From Bifidobacterium breve (GTDB lineage: Bacteria; Actinomycetota; Acidimicrobiia; Acidimicrobiales; Ilumatobacteraceae), in NCBI GenBank assembly GCA_943325425.2, contig CALPPJ020000085.1, positions 1-6,394 of the forward strand: a DNA stretch of 6,394 nucleotides, given 5' to 3'. Below, one piece after another: positions 1 to 6,394 of the stretch (position 1 is the first letter of the stretch; every line of letters starts with the position of its first letter). A program made the position numbers and the translations under genes. The notes below the pieces were generated by a model. That model saw nothing but the letters and a program-made list of their open reading frames with translations. It was not told where the DNA came from and did not search any database.

Positions 1-332
1 AAGCGGGTATCAAGTTCGTCAATGAGGTTCTCTAATCGGGTGACCATTGAAGCTTCAACACACGAAGCACCCGGTGTCAACTTTGAACGGTTTTCTGGCA
101 AGGTCGCCAATTCAGCCATCAACACCCACAAATCGCGCATGATCGGGATCAACAGGGATTCAACCTCAGAACCGTGCCCGGCTTCAGCCCGCACAACTCC
201 CAAAATAGATTGAGCCTCGTCCACCGTGCCATATGCACGTGGCAACACACTGTCTTTAGGAACACGGCCGCCATAAAAGAGACCCGTGGTCCCGTCATCA
301 CCATCACGGGTATAAATACTTGGGCGCGTCAT
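1..332 (-). CDS. PduO-type ATP:cob(I)alamin adenosyltransferase, N-terminal part (C-terminus beyond the left edge)
   Basis: Translating the minus strand from the ATG at 332-330 gives 110 uninterrupted codons to the window edge. The protein opens MTRPSIYTRDGDDGTTGLF, followed by YGGRVPKDS (20-28) and AYGTVDEAQSILG (33-45). This is the N-terminal signature of PduO/MMAB-type adenosyltransferases: the TRxGDxGxT nucleotide-binding loop (8-16) and the AYGTVDE helix. The family transfers the 5'-deoxyadenosyl group of ATP to cob(I)alamin, making adenosylcobalamin in the cytoplasm for mutases and class II ribonucleotide reductases. Family members are about 190 residues, so roughly 80 are missing, including the expected FxLPGG and RRAER motifs. 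The usual ELNS after GTVD reads EAQS here, a mild deviation. The start is supported by conserved sequence beginning at residue 5 and by TAGGGT just upstream. The gene is divergent from metH, another B12 gene. Family is confident; whether the missing half is intact cannot be seen. Confidence 0.9.
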   Translation of the reverse strand, partial: MTRPSIYTRDGDDGTTGLFYGGRVPKDSVLPRAYGTVDEAQSILGVVRAEAGHGSEVESLLIPIMRDLWVLMAELATLPENRSKLTPGASCVEASMVTRLENLIDELDTR

Positions 333-339
333 GCCCTTG

Positions 340-345
340 ACCCTA
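340..345 (-). promoter_or_regulatory. Candidate -10 box (TAGGGT) of the adenosyltransferase gene, leaderless geometry
   Basis: On the minus strand TAGGGT matches the actinobacterial -10 pattern TAnnnT. It is separated from the ATG at 332 by only 7 nt (CAAGGGC), so transcription would start at or next to the A of the start codon. The hexamer 17 nt upstream (minus strand 368-363, TCTCGT) is a poor -35. The same bases contain AGGG (344-341) 8 nt before the ATG, which could instead be read as a weak Shine-Dalgarno site; the two readings cannot be separated from sequence alone. Confidence 0.4.
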
Positions 346-446
346 GTGCTCGTGAACGAATGACGAGAGATCCACACAACACCTGTCACATCAACTTCAA
401 TTGCCCCAACTCGCCCCCGCTCCCTCAGGCACTGTCGCCCGAACGG

Positions 447-452
447 TAGCGT
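447..452 (+). promoter_or_regulatory. Candidate -10 box (TAGCGT) of metH, leaderless geometry
   Basis: TAGCGT fits TAnnnT and ends 8 nt before the ATG at 461, placing the predicted transcription start at about 459-461. There is no convincing -35 hexamer 16-19 nt upstream, which is common for this promoter class. No good Shine-Dalgarno sequence precedes 461 (the nearest purine-rich stretch is GGTAG, part of this same box), which favours a leaderless mRNA. The box lies inside a short inverted repeat, AACG-GTAG-CGTT (442-453), of uncertain meaning. Confidence 0.4.
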
Positions 453-460
453 TAAGCGCA

Positions 461-3400
461 ATGTCACGACAGCCTTATCTTTCTGCAGTTAATGAACGCG
501 TCATTGTGTTTGATGGCGCTTTTGGCACCTTCGTCCAAGGCCTCGATCTTGGGCCAGATGACTTCGGCGGCGCCAGCCTTGAAGGCTGCAACGAGTATCT
601 CTGCATCACCCGCCCTGACGTGATTCGCCAGATGCACTCTGCATTCCTTGATGTCGGCGTTGACGTTCTAGAAACCGCCAGCTTCGGCAGCTTCTCAACA
701 GTGCTCAGCGAATACAACATCTCCGACAAGGCCTACGAACTGAACGTGGAGGCTGCGCGACTTGCTCGCGAAACTGCCAACGACTACGAATCACATGGCA
801 AGGCACGCTATGTCGCGGGTTCAATCGGACCTGGAACCAAGTTGCCGAGCCTCGGACATATTCGATTTGCCGAACTTCGTGACGCATACATTGAGCAAGC
901 TCGCGGTCTCATCGTTGGTGGCGCCGATCTTTTCTTAATTGAAACCTGCATGGATCTTTTGCAAATCAAGGCCGCAATGATTGCGTGTCGTCGGGCGATG
1001 GTCGCTGAGGGTCGCGAGATCCCGATTCAGGTTCAAGTCACGATGGAAACAACCGGTCGCATGTTGGTGGGTTCTGAAATTGGCGCAGCCCTTACGGCAA
1101 TCAGCGCTATGAAGCCTGACGTGTTTGGCATCAACTGCGCAACTGGTCCTGCCGAAATGCAAGAGCACTTGCGCTATCTCAGCCAAAACGCTTCGATGCC
1201 CATCAGCGTTTTACCCAATGCTGGTTTGCCCAGCATTGTTGATGGCCGCACCCATTACGATCTCACGCCTGCCGAACTCGCCAAATTCCACCATCACCAT
1301 GTCAACGATCTCGGTATCGGGATCGTTGGAGGCTGCTGTGGTACCACACCTGCGCACCTCAAGGCCGTCGTTGATGCAGTGAGTGGAATGGCTGCACCTA
1401 AGCGCACACCCATCATTGAGCCCAGCGTTGCCTCGATCTATTCATCAGTGCCCATGGTTCAAGACAAGTCATTCCTTATTATCGGCGAACGAACCAACAC
1501 CAACGGTTCAAAAGCATTTCGCGAAGCGATGATCGCTGGCGACTGGGACAACTGTTCAAAGATGGCAACTGAACAAATCCGAGAAGGCGCTCACGTTCTC
1601 GACGTGTGCGTTGACTACGTCGGGCGTGACGGCGCCATTGACATGGATGAAATTGCAAGTCGCTTTGCCACACAGGCCAGCGTTCCGCTTGTTCTTGACT
1701 CGACCGAACCACAAGTACTTGAGGCTGGCCTCATGCATATTGGTGGCCGCGCCATTTTGAACTCGGCCAACTTGGAAGACGGTGAAGAAGTTGGATGCCG
1801 CATGGATCGCGTCTTCAGCCTCGCTCGCGAATATGGCTGCGCCGTGATCTGCCTCCTCATTGACGAGAAGGGTCAGGCCCGTGATGTCGAATGGAAACTT
1901 GAAATCGCTCACCGTATTCATCGCATCGCCGTTGACCGTTATGGACTCAGTGCCAGCGACCTTATTTTTGATGCCTTAACGTTCCCACTTTCAACTGGCG
2001 ACGATGCGCTGCGCCTTGATGCCAAGCACACGATTGATGCCATCAAGCGCATCAAAGAAGAAATCCCCGGTTGCTTCACCACTCTCGGTGTCTCAAACGT
2101 CAGCTTTGGTCTGAAGCCATCATCACGCCACGCGTTAAACAGTGTCTTCTTGCATGAATGCGTTCAAGCCGGACTTGATTCGGCAATCGTGCACGCCGGC
2201 AAGATTGTTCCGCTATCACGTATGCCTGAAGAGCACAAACAGGTGTGCCTCGATCTCATCTACGACCGCCGCACCAAGGACTACGACCCCCTCAAGAAAT
2301 TGTTGGAAATTTTCGCCGATGTCAATGTGGTTGAGACGGTTCGCGAAGACCGCACTGACTGGACAGTTGAACAACTCTTGAAGCAGCGCATCATTGACGG
2401 CGACCGCGAAGGTTTGACTGCCGATCTCGATATGGCAATGGCGCAAGGCCTGGCACCGCTGGCAATCGTGAATGATGTTTTGCTTGATGGCATGAAAGTC
2501 GTTGGCGAATTGTTCGGTTCTGGCCAGATGCAGTTGCCCTTCGTTTTGCAATCTGCCGAAACCATGAAGACGGCAGTTGCCTACCTTGAACCGCATATGG
2601 AAAAGACCGGTGAGAGTTCAGCCAAGGGTGTGCTTGTGCTCGCAACCGTCAAGGGCGATGTACACGACATCGGCAAGAACCTGGTTGACATCATCTGCAC
2701 CAATAACGGCTACGAAGTGCACAACCTCGGAATCAAGATTCCGATCAACGAGATGATCCAGAAGGTCAAGGAAGTTAATGCCGACGCCTTGGGCATGAGC
2801 GGCTTGCTGGTGAAGAGCACTCTCATCATGCGCGAGAACTTGATTGAGATGAATGACACCGGCGTGTCTGGCGTGCCAGTCATTCTTGGAGGCGCCGCAC
2901 TCACCCGCACCTTCGTCGAAAAAGACCTTCGTGAGGTTTATGACGGTCGAGTCTTCTACGGTCGCGATGCCTTTGAGGGACTGCACACCCTCGACAAATT
3001 GATTGCTATGAAAAAGTCCGGCGTTGATGATCCTGATCTCGGTCGAATTCCGTCGGGTCGAGTTCTGCCCAAGCGCACTGGATCTGGTGATAAGCCTGCG
3101 GTTGACATTCCTTCACGATCACCCGACGTGGTTGATGACAATCAGGTGTTCAAGCCCCCATTCTTGGGCTCAAGGATTGTGAAAGGCATCAGCCTCGACG
3201 ACATCACCCAGTACGTCAACGAGACTGCCTTGTATCGCAATCAATGGCAGTATCGACCCGAGAAAGAAGAAAGCGATGAAGATTTCAAATCTCGTATGCG
3301 TGCAACTTTCCGTCAGGAACTCTCCGCTGCCAAGGCTGCTGGCTTCTTAGTTCCACAAGTCGTGTACGGCTACTACTGCGTTAACGCCGATGGCAATGAC

Positions 3401-3937
3401 CTCGTTGTTTGGAGCGATGAAACTCGCAGCGCCGAACTGGCGCGCTTTTCGTATCCACGCCAGAGCGAAGCACCGTTCATGTGCATCGCCGACTTCTACC
3501 GCACATTCGATAAAGGCCCCGACTACGCCGCTTTCCATATCGTCACCATGGGTGATGCCGTAAGCGTTGAGGCTGCTCGACTCTTTGCTGCCAACGAGTA
3601 TCAGAAATACATGATCATCCATGGACTCGGTGTTGAAATGGCCGAAGCCCTTGCTGAACTTTGGCACAAGCGCATTCGCGAAGAGTGGGGTTTTGTCGGT
3701 GAAGACGGTCCGTCCATCGGCGGATTGTTCCGTCAGCAATATCGCGGTGGTCGTTACTCGTGGGGCTACCCAGCGTGTCCCGATCTCGAAGACAACGCGA
3801 CCGTCGCGACATTGCTTGAAGCCGGACGGCTCGGAATTGAAGTCAGCGAAGAAACTGGTTGGCAGTATCAACCCGAACAAACCACTTCAGCCATCATCTG
3901 TCACCACCCGCAAGCCAAATACTTCGTCGCGCGCTGA
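461..3937 (+). CDS. metH: Cobalamin-dependent methionine synthase (5-methyltetrahydrofolate:homocysteine methyltransferase)
   Basis: The cytoplasmic enzyme moves a methyl group from 5-methyltetrahydrofolate through cob(I)alamin to homocysteine, giving methionine and tetrahydrofolate. All modules are visible in 1158 residues (E. coli MetH about 1227). The homocysteine/zinc barrel (about 10-310) has FDGAFGT (17-23), GSIGPGTKLP (120-129), Cys226 in GINCATGP and Cys292/Cys293 in GGCCGTTP. The pterin barrel (about 335-600) has IGERTNTNGS (341-350), DVCVDYVGRDG (381-391) and GVSNVSFG. The helical cap (about 630-720) has LLDGMKVVGELF. The B12 domain (about 724-850) has DVHDIGKN (733-740) with cobalt ligand His735, then GMSGLLVKS (778-786) and GGAALTR. 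The SAM reactivation domain (about 905-1150) has RYSWGYPACP (1098-1107) and ends HHPQAKYF. I chose ATG 461 because it leaves about 10 residues before NERVIVFDG, as in E. coli, and sits 8 nt after TAGCGT. An in-frame TTG at 401 would add 20 non-conserved residues. It probably reads through into the YceI gene 32 nt downstream. No residue I checked is missing, so it should be active. Confidence 0.98.
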   Translation: MSRQPYLSAVNERVIVFDGAFGTFVQGLDLGPDDFGGASLEGCNEYLCITRPDVIRQMHSAFLDVGVDVLETASFGSFSTVLSEYNISDKAYELNVEAARLARETANDYESHGKARYVAGSIGPGTKLPSLGHIRFAELRDAYIEQARGLIVGGADLFLIETCMDLLQIKAAMIACRRAMVAEGREIPIQVQVTMETTGRMLVGSEIGAALTAISAMKPDVFGINCATGPAEMQEHLRYLSQNASMPISVLPNAGLPSIVDGRTHYDLTPAELAKFHHHHVNDLGIGIVGGCCGTTPAHLKAVVDAVSGMAAPKRTPIIEPSVASIYSSVPMVQDKSFLIIGERTNTNGSKAFREAMIAGDWDNCSKMATEQIREGAHVLDVCVDYVGRDGAIDMDEIASRFATQASVPLVLDSTEPQVLEAGLMHIGGRAILNSANLEDGEEVGCRMDRVFSLAREYGCAVICLLIDEKGQARDVEWKLEIAHRIHRIAVDRYGLSASDLIFDALTFPLSTGDDALRLDAKHTIDAIKRIKEEIPGCFTTLGVSNVSFGLKPSSRHALNSVFLHECVQAGLDSAIVHAGKIVPLSRMPEEHKQVCLDLIYDRRTKDYDPLKKLLEIFADVNVVETVREDRTDWTVEQLLKQRIIDGDREGLTADLDMAMAQGLAPLAIVNDVLLDGMKVVGELFGSGQMQLPFVLQSAETMKTAVAYLEPHMEKTGESSAKGVLVLATVKGDVHDIGKNLVDIICTNNGYEVHNLGIKIPINEMIQKVKEVNADALGMSGLLVKSTLIMRENLIEMNDTGVSGVPVILGGAALTRTFVEKDLREVYDGRVFYGRDAFEGLHTLDKLIAMKKSGVDDPDLGRIPSGRVLPKRTGSGDKPAVDIPSRSPDVVDDNQVFKPPFLGSRIVKGISLDDITQYVNETALYRNQWQYRPEKEESDEDFKSRMRATFRQELSAAKAAGFLVPQVVYGYYCVNADGNDLVVWSDETRSAELARFSYPRQSEAPFMCIADFYRTFDKGPDYAAFHIVTMGDAVSVEAARLFAANEYQKYMIIHGLGVEMAEALAELWHKRIREEWGFVGEDGPSIGGLFRQQYRGGRYSWGYPACPDLEDNATVATLLEAGRLGIEVSEETGWQYQPEQTTSAIICHHPQAKYFVAR

Positions 3938-3944
3938 CCCCTCA

Positions 3945-3958
3945 ATCAGCAATCTGAT
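3945..3958. repeat. Small perfect inverted repeat in the metH-yceI gap
   Basis: ATCAG-CAAT-CTGAT forms a perfect 5-bp stem with a 4-nt loop, 7 nt after the metH stop codon and 11 nt before the YceI ATG. It is AT-rich, short and followed by AAACACGCTCT rather than a run of T, so it does not look like an intrinsic terminator in either direction. It could be a weak mRNA hairpin or processing site between the two cistrons, or simply chance. Confidence 0.3.
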
Positions 3959-3969
3959 AAACACGCTCT

Positions 3970-4695
3970 ATGGCAAAAATTCTTATCCGCATCGCGATAT
4001 CAGTCGTTGTTGTTGTCGGGCTCGTGTACGGCGGAATCTTGTTGTACACCAAAGTCATTAATCCGCCCGAAGACAAACTCAATGAGGATGACTTAACAGC
4101 CATTGTTAGTGATTCATCTGATGTCCCATCAACTGAAGTTGACGCATCATCAATTCCTCCCGCATCAGACTCGGGCGTCACCGGAACATGGCTCGCCACA
4201 AGCGATTCAACTGTTGGCTATCGAGTCAAAGAAGTTCTTGGAGGGGTTGACACCGAAGGCGTTGGCCGAACCAACCAGGTCAATGGCTCGCTCACCATTC
4301 AAGACACAACACTGCTCAGTACGGTTTTTGAAATTGATGTTGCCTCAATCACGAGCGACAGTTCAAAACGGGATGCTCAGTTCGCTGGCAACATCATGGA
4401 TGCCGCAACATATCCCACCGCCAACTTTCGCCTGCTCACCCCAATTGACCTCGGAACAATTCCAGCCGATGGGCAGAAAATCATGGCGACTGCTTTTGGC
4501 GAACTCACTTTGCACGGCGTCACAAATCAAGTGAGCTTTGACGTCACCGCGACTATTGACAATGGCATCATCGGTGTTCTCGGCTCAATTGACATCACCT
4601 TTGCCGACTACGGAATTGCCAATCCATCAAATGGTTTCGTCACCACTGGCGACACCGGTTTGCTCGAGTTCGTTCTGGCCTTCCAAAAGAGTTAA
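3970..4695 (+). CDS. Membrane-anchored YceI-family (lipid/polyisoprenoid-binding-like) protein
   Basis: The 241-residue protein has three parts. Residues 4-26 form one hydrophobic segment after two basic residues (ILIRIAISVVVVVGLVYGG). Residues 32-71 are an acidic, Ser/Pro-rich linker, likely extracytoplasmic. Residues 72-240 are a YceI beta-barrel domain with GTW (72-74), STVGYRVKE (80-88), KRDAQFAGNIMDAATYPTANF-type core (133-153), GELTLHGVT (177-185) and a final FVLAFQKS strand. No clear signal peptidase site follows the hydrophobic segment, so I infer an uncleaved N-terminal anchor. YceI domains are lipocalin-like folds that bind isoprenoid lipids in some characterised members; the ligand here is unknown. 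An in-frame stop at 3958-3960 leaves ATG 3970 as the first possible start. There is no Shine-Dalgarno and no TAnnnT box at leaderless distance, so expression probably depends on metH read-through. No functional tie to methionine synthesis is evident. Family assignment is firm, role is not. Confidence 0.9.
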   Translation: MAKILIRIAISVVVVVGLVYGGILLYTKVINPPEDKLNEDDLTAIVSDSSDVPSTEVDASSIPPASDSGVTGTWLATSDSTVGYRVKEVLGGVDTEGVGRTNQVNGSLTIQDTTLLSTVFEIDVASITSDSSKRDAQFAGNIMDAATYPTANFRLLTPIDLGTIPADGQKIMATAFGELTLHGVTNQVSFDVTATIDNGIIGVLGSIDITFADYGIANPSNGFVTTGDTGLLEFVLAFQKS

Positions 4696-4725
4696 TGAAC
4701 TATTTCGGCCAGTTATTTTGATTAG

Positions 4726-6394
4726 CTACTTTGGTTGGCTGCGCTGCCAAGCATCTGCCAATGCGGCGTAACGTCCGCCCAAAGTAACCAGTTCATCATG
4801 AGAGCCCAGTTCAACTAACGAACCATGGTCAATCACTCCGATGCGATCGGCACGTCGCACTGTTGTCAATCGATGGGCCACAACAACGACGGTTCGTCCA
4901 GTCATCAGCGTTTCTAAAGCGTGTTCAACGACGGCTTCAGTGCCTGGATCAAGATTTGAGGTTGCCTCATCAAGCACTAGAACTGCGGGATCAACCAATG
5001 CGGCTCGCGCCAAGGCAATGAGTTGTCGCTCTCCTGCCGACAATCGCGAACCGCGCTCACGAACTTCGGTCTCGAGTCCTTCAGCAAACTCAACAAAACG
5101 ATCCAATGCACCGATTGATTCAAGCGCTTGCTCAACTTCAGCATCTGTTGCATCTGGTCGAGCAATTCGAATGTTCTCGCGAATTGTGCCACCAAAACAG
5201 AAGCCCTCTTGTGGCACCACAATGATTCGTCGGCGAAGGTCAGACATTGACGACAAGCGCAAGTCCACTCCCCCAAATGAAACGCTGCCCGTCACACCAT
5301 CGACTGCGCTCGGGTCGTACAGGCGGGCCATCAATTTGGCCAGAGTTGACTTACCTGCTCCCGTTGGTCCCACTAAAGCCAGCCGCTCGCCATCAGCAAC
5401 TGAAATAGAGACTTCGTTGAGAGCTGGACGATCACTGCCCGCGTATCCAAACGTCACCTTGTCAACAACAATTGCGCCGCGTGACGGCAACTCAGTGGGC
5501 TGCGAAACTTCGGCCACATCGGGAACAGCGTCAATGATGCCAATCAGTTTGTGTAAAGCCGCAGTTGATGACTGCACAGTGTTATAGAGCTGGCTCAATT
5601 GTTGAACCGGATCAAAAAGATTGGCTAAAAGCAGAACGAATGCGGTGACAGTTCCGATCGTGACTGAATCACGATGCACTAACCAGCCACCGACACCAAT
5701 GATCGCACCGGTTGCAGCAATTCCCGCAAACTCCACCAGTCCGAAATACCAGGTACTGATCCTGACACTGTACATATGTGAATCAAATAGTGCGCGATTT
5801 GACCGCCGAAAACGCTCAGAACGATTTTCTTCCTGTCCATAGGCCTGAATGACCCGGACGCCAGTGATTCCTTCTTGCAGTGTTGACAGGTTGTTGCCGA
5901 CCTTTTCGCGTACGTCAAGATAGGCATGATTAGAAGTTCGCTGAAATCGGATCGAGGCGATGATCAACATCGGCAAAACCAACATCGTGACCAGAGATAA
6001 CTGCCACGACATCACAAATAACAAAATCGTGGCAAGACACAACAACAAGAACGCTGAAACGAATTGCAACAGCCCAAATTGAATTAACTCGGCCATTGAT
6101 TCAATGTCGGCTGTCATTCGCGAAACCAACACTCCAGCTTTTTCGCGGTCAAAGTACGACATTGACTGTTTCTGCAATTTGTCAAAGACGTTGATTCGAA
6201 GTTCACGCAAGAAACCTTCGCCTGCTCGGTTGATCGTGATGTATTGCAATCGACCGGCGAAATAACCAATGATCGTGACAATGACATACAGCACCACTAT
6301 TTGGTTGAGTGCAGATCCGTCTTTCGCCTTGATGCCGTGATCAATCGCGAACCGTACCAAAGTCGGTCCGGCGAGCGTGACCAAGGTGCCAATC
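4726..6394 (-). CDS. ABC exporter half-transporter (fused TMD-NBD), N-terminus beyond the right edge
   Basis: The frame is open from the right edge to TAG at 4728-4726, giving 555 residues. Residues below count from the internal TTG at 6384, which lies within conserved transmembrane sequence and is not the true start. Full-length relatives run about 580-620 residues, so only some tens are missing. Membrane segments are near 27-45, 106-126, 128-146, 213-236 and 241-258, with part of TM1 at the edge. The type I exporter loop FDKLQKQSMSYFDREKAG is at 67-84. The ATPase has Walker A GPTGAGKST (339-347, Lys345), Q-loop VVPQEG (389-394), signature RLSAGERQ (447-454), Walker B VLVLDE (468-473, catalytic Glu473), the D-loop SNLDP, and H-loop His504 in VVAHRLTT. 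It should therefore hydrolyse ATP and export a substrate from the cytoplasm as a homodimer or paired heterodimer. The signature has LSAGE instead of LSGGQ, a common variant. The substrate cannot be inferred. It converges on the YceI gene with a 30-nt gap, so it is a separate transcription unit. Confidence 0.95.
   Translation of the reverse strand, partial: IGTLVTLAGPTLVRFAIDHGIKAKDGSALNQIVVLYVIVTIIGYFAGRLQYITINRAGEGFLRELRINVFDKLQKQSMSYFDREKAGVLVSRMTADIESMAELIQFGLLQFVSAFLLLCLATILLFVMSWQLSLVTMLVLPMLIIASIRFQRTSNHAYLDVREKVGNNLSTLQEGITGVRVIQAYGQEENRSERFRRSNRALFDSHMYSVRISTWYFGLVEFAGIAATGAIIGVGGWLVHRDSVTIGTVTAFVLLLANLFDPVQQLSQLYNTVQSSTAALHKLIGIIDAVPDVAEVSQPTELPSRGAIVVDKVTFGYAGSDRPALNEVSISVADGERLALVGPTGAGKSTLAKLMARLYDPSAVDGVTGSVSFGGVDLRLSSMSDLRRRIIVVPQEGFCFGGTIRENIRIARPDATDAEVEQALESIGALDRFVEFAEGLETEVRERGSRLSAGERQLIALARAALVDPAVLVLDEATSNLDPGTEAVVEHALETLMTGRTVVVVAHRLTTVRRADRIGVIDHGSLVELGSHDELVTLGGRYAALADAWQRSQPK

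Noticed and set aside
174..449. 91-codon plus-strand frame across the adenosyltransferase start and the intergenic region
   Set aside because: It is antisense to the adenosyltransferase N-terminus, crosses both candidate promoters and overlaps nothing recognisable.
333..460. Possible cobalamin or SAM riboswitch upstream of metH
   Set aside because: The spacer is only 128 bp, too short for a full cobalamin riboswitch plus promoter, and no GCCACTG B12-box core is present (GGCACTG near 428-434 is only a partial resemblance).
2216..2596. 126-codon minus-strand frame opposite the MetH cap and B12 region
   Set aside because: Antisense to conserved metH sequence with no family resemblance; other frames over the same stretch are open too.
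3347..3880. 177-codon open frame on the minus strand opposite the metH activation domain
   Set aside because: It lies wholly antisense to strongly conserved MetH sequence, has no recognisable motif and no start signals; it is a codon-usage shadow.
4698..4714. Possible bidirectional terminator in the convergent gap (AACT-N9-AGTT followed by ATTTTG)
   Set aside because: The stem is only 4 bp, AT-rich, with a 9-nt loop and a short interrupted T tract; too weak to call, although a terminator would be expected here.
4841..5587. 248-codon open frame on the plus strand opposite the ABC ATPase domain
   Set aside because: The translation is low-complexity, rich in Ser, Arg, Thr and Ala, and antisense to all the conserved ATPase motifs. 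This is a typical spurious hypothetical.
1..6394. Mobile elements, CRISPR arrays, tRNA or rRNA genes, phage or defence genes
   Set aside because: No terminal repeats, spaced direct repeats, RNA-gene motifs or relevant domains were seen; nearly all of the window is taken up by four recognisable housekeeping or envelope genes.

Overview
The window is ordinary bacterial chromosome from what looks like an actinobacterium. MetH has the linker and C-terminal style I associate with actinobacterial enzymes (an RYSWGYPACP activation motif and an HHPQAKYF tail). The YceI protein is membrane-anchored with a short transmembrane N-terminus. Starts have little Shine-Dalgarno signal but do have TAnnnT boxes placed for leaderless mRNAs. 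Base composition is near balanced by eye, so a moderate-GC lineage (for example an aquatic actinobacterium or a member of Acidimicrobiia) is a guess, not a placement.

Layout. (1) Positions 1-332, minus strand: the N-terminal ~110 residues of a PduO-type ATP:cob(I)alamin adenosyltransferase that runs off the left edge. (2) Positions 333-460: a 128-bp divergent intergenic region with one candidate -10 box per direction, each 7-8 nt before its ATG. (3) Positions 461-3937, plus strand: metH, a full-length four-module cobalamin-dependent methionine synthase of 1158 residues. (4) Positions 3938-3969: a 32-nt gap with a small perfect inverted repeat. (5) Positions 3970-4695, plus strand: a membrane-anchored YceI-family protein, probably co-transcribed with metH. 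(6) Positions 4696-4725: a 30-nt convergent gap. (7) Positions 4726-6394, minus strand: a type I ABC exporter half-transporter (TMD-NBD fusion), missing its N-terminus at the right edge.

How they fit together. The adenosyltransferase and MetH form a divergent vitamin B12 pair. One makes adenosylcobalamin from cob(I)alamin; the other uses methylcobalamin to make methionine from homocysteine and methyltetrahydrofolate. They compete for the same cob(I)alamin form of the cofactor and could share regulation through the 128-bp spacer, although I see no cobalamin riboswitch there. The YceI protein and the ABC exporter are envelope proteins with no evident biochemical link to B12. I see no mobile element, CRISPR array, tRNA or rRNA, and nothing that amounts to a new system. 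The most useful points are the adenosyltransferase fragment at the edge and the paired leaderless-type promoters.
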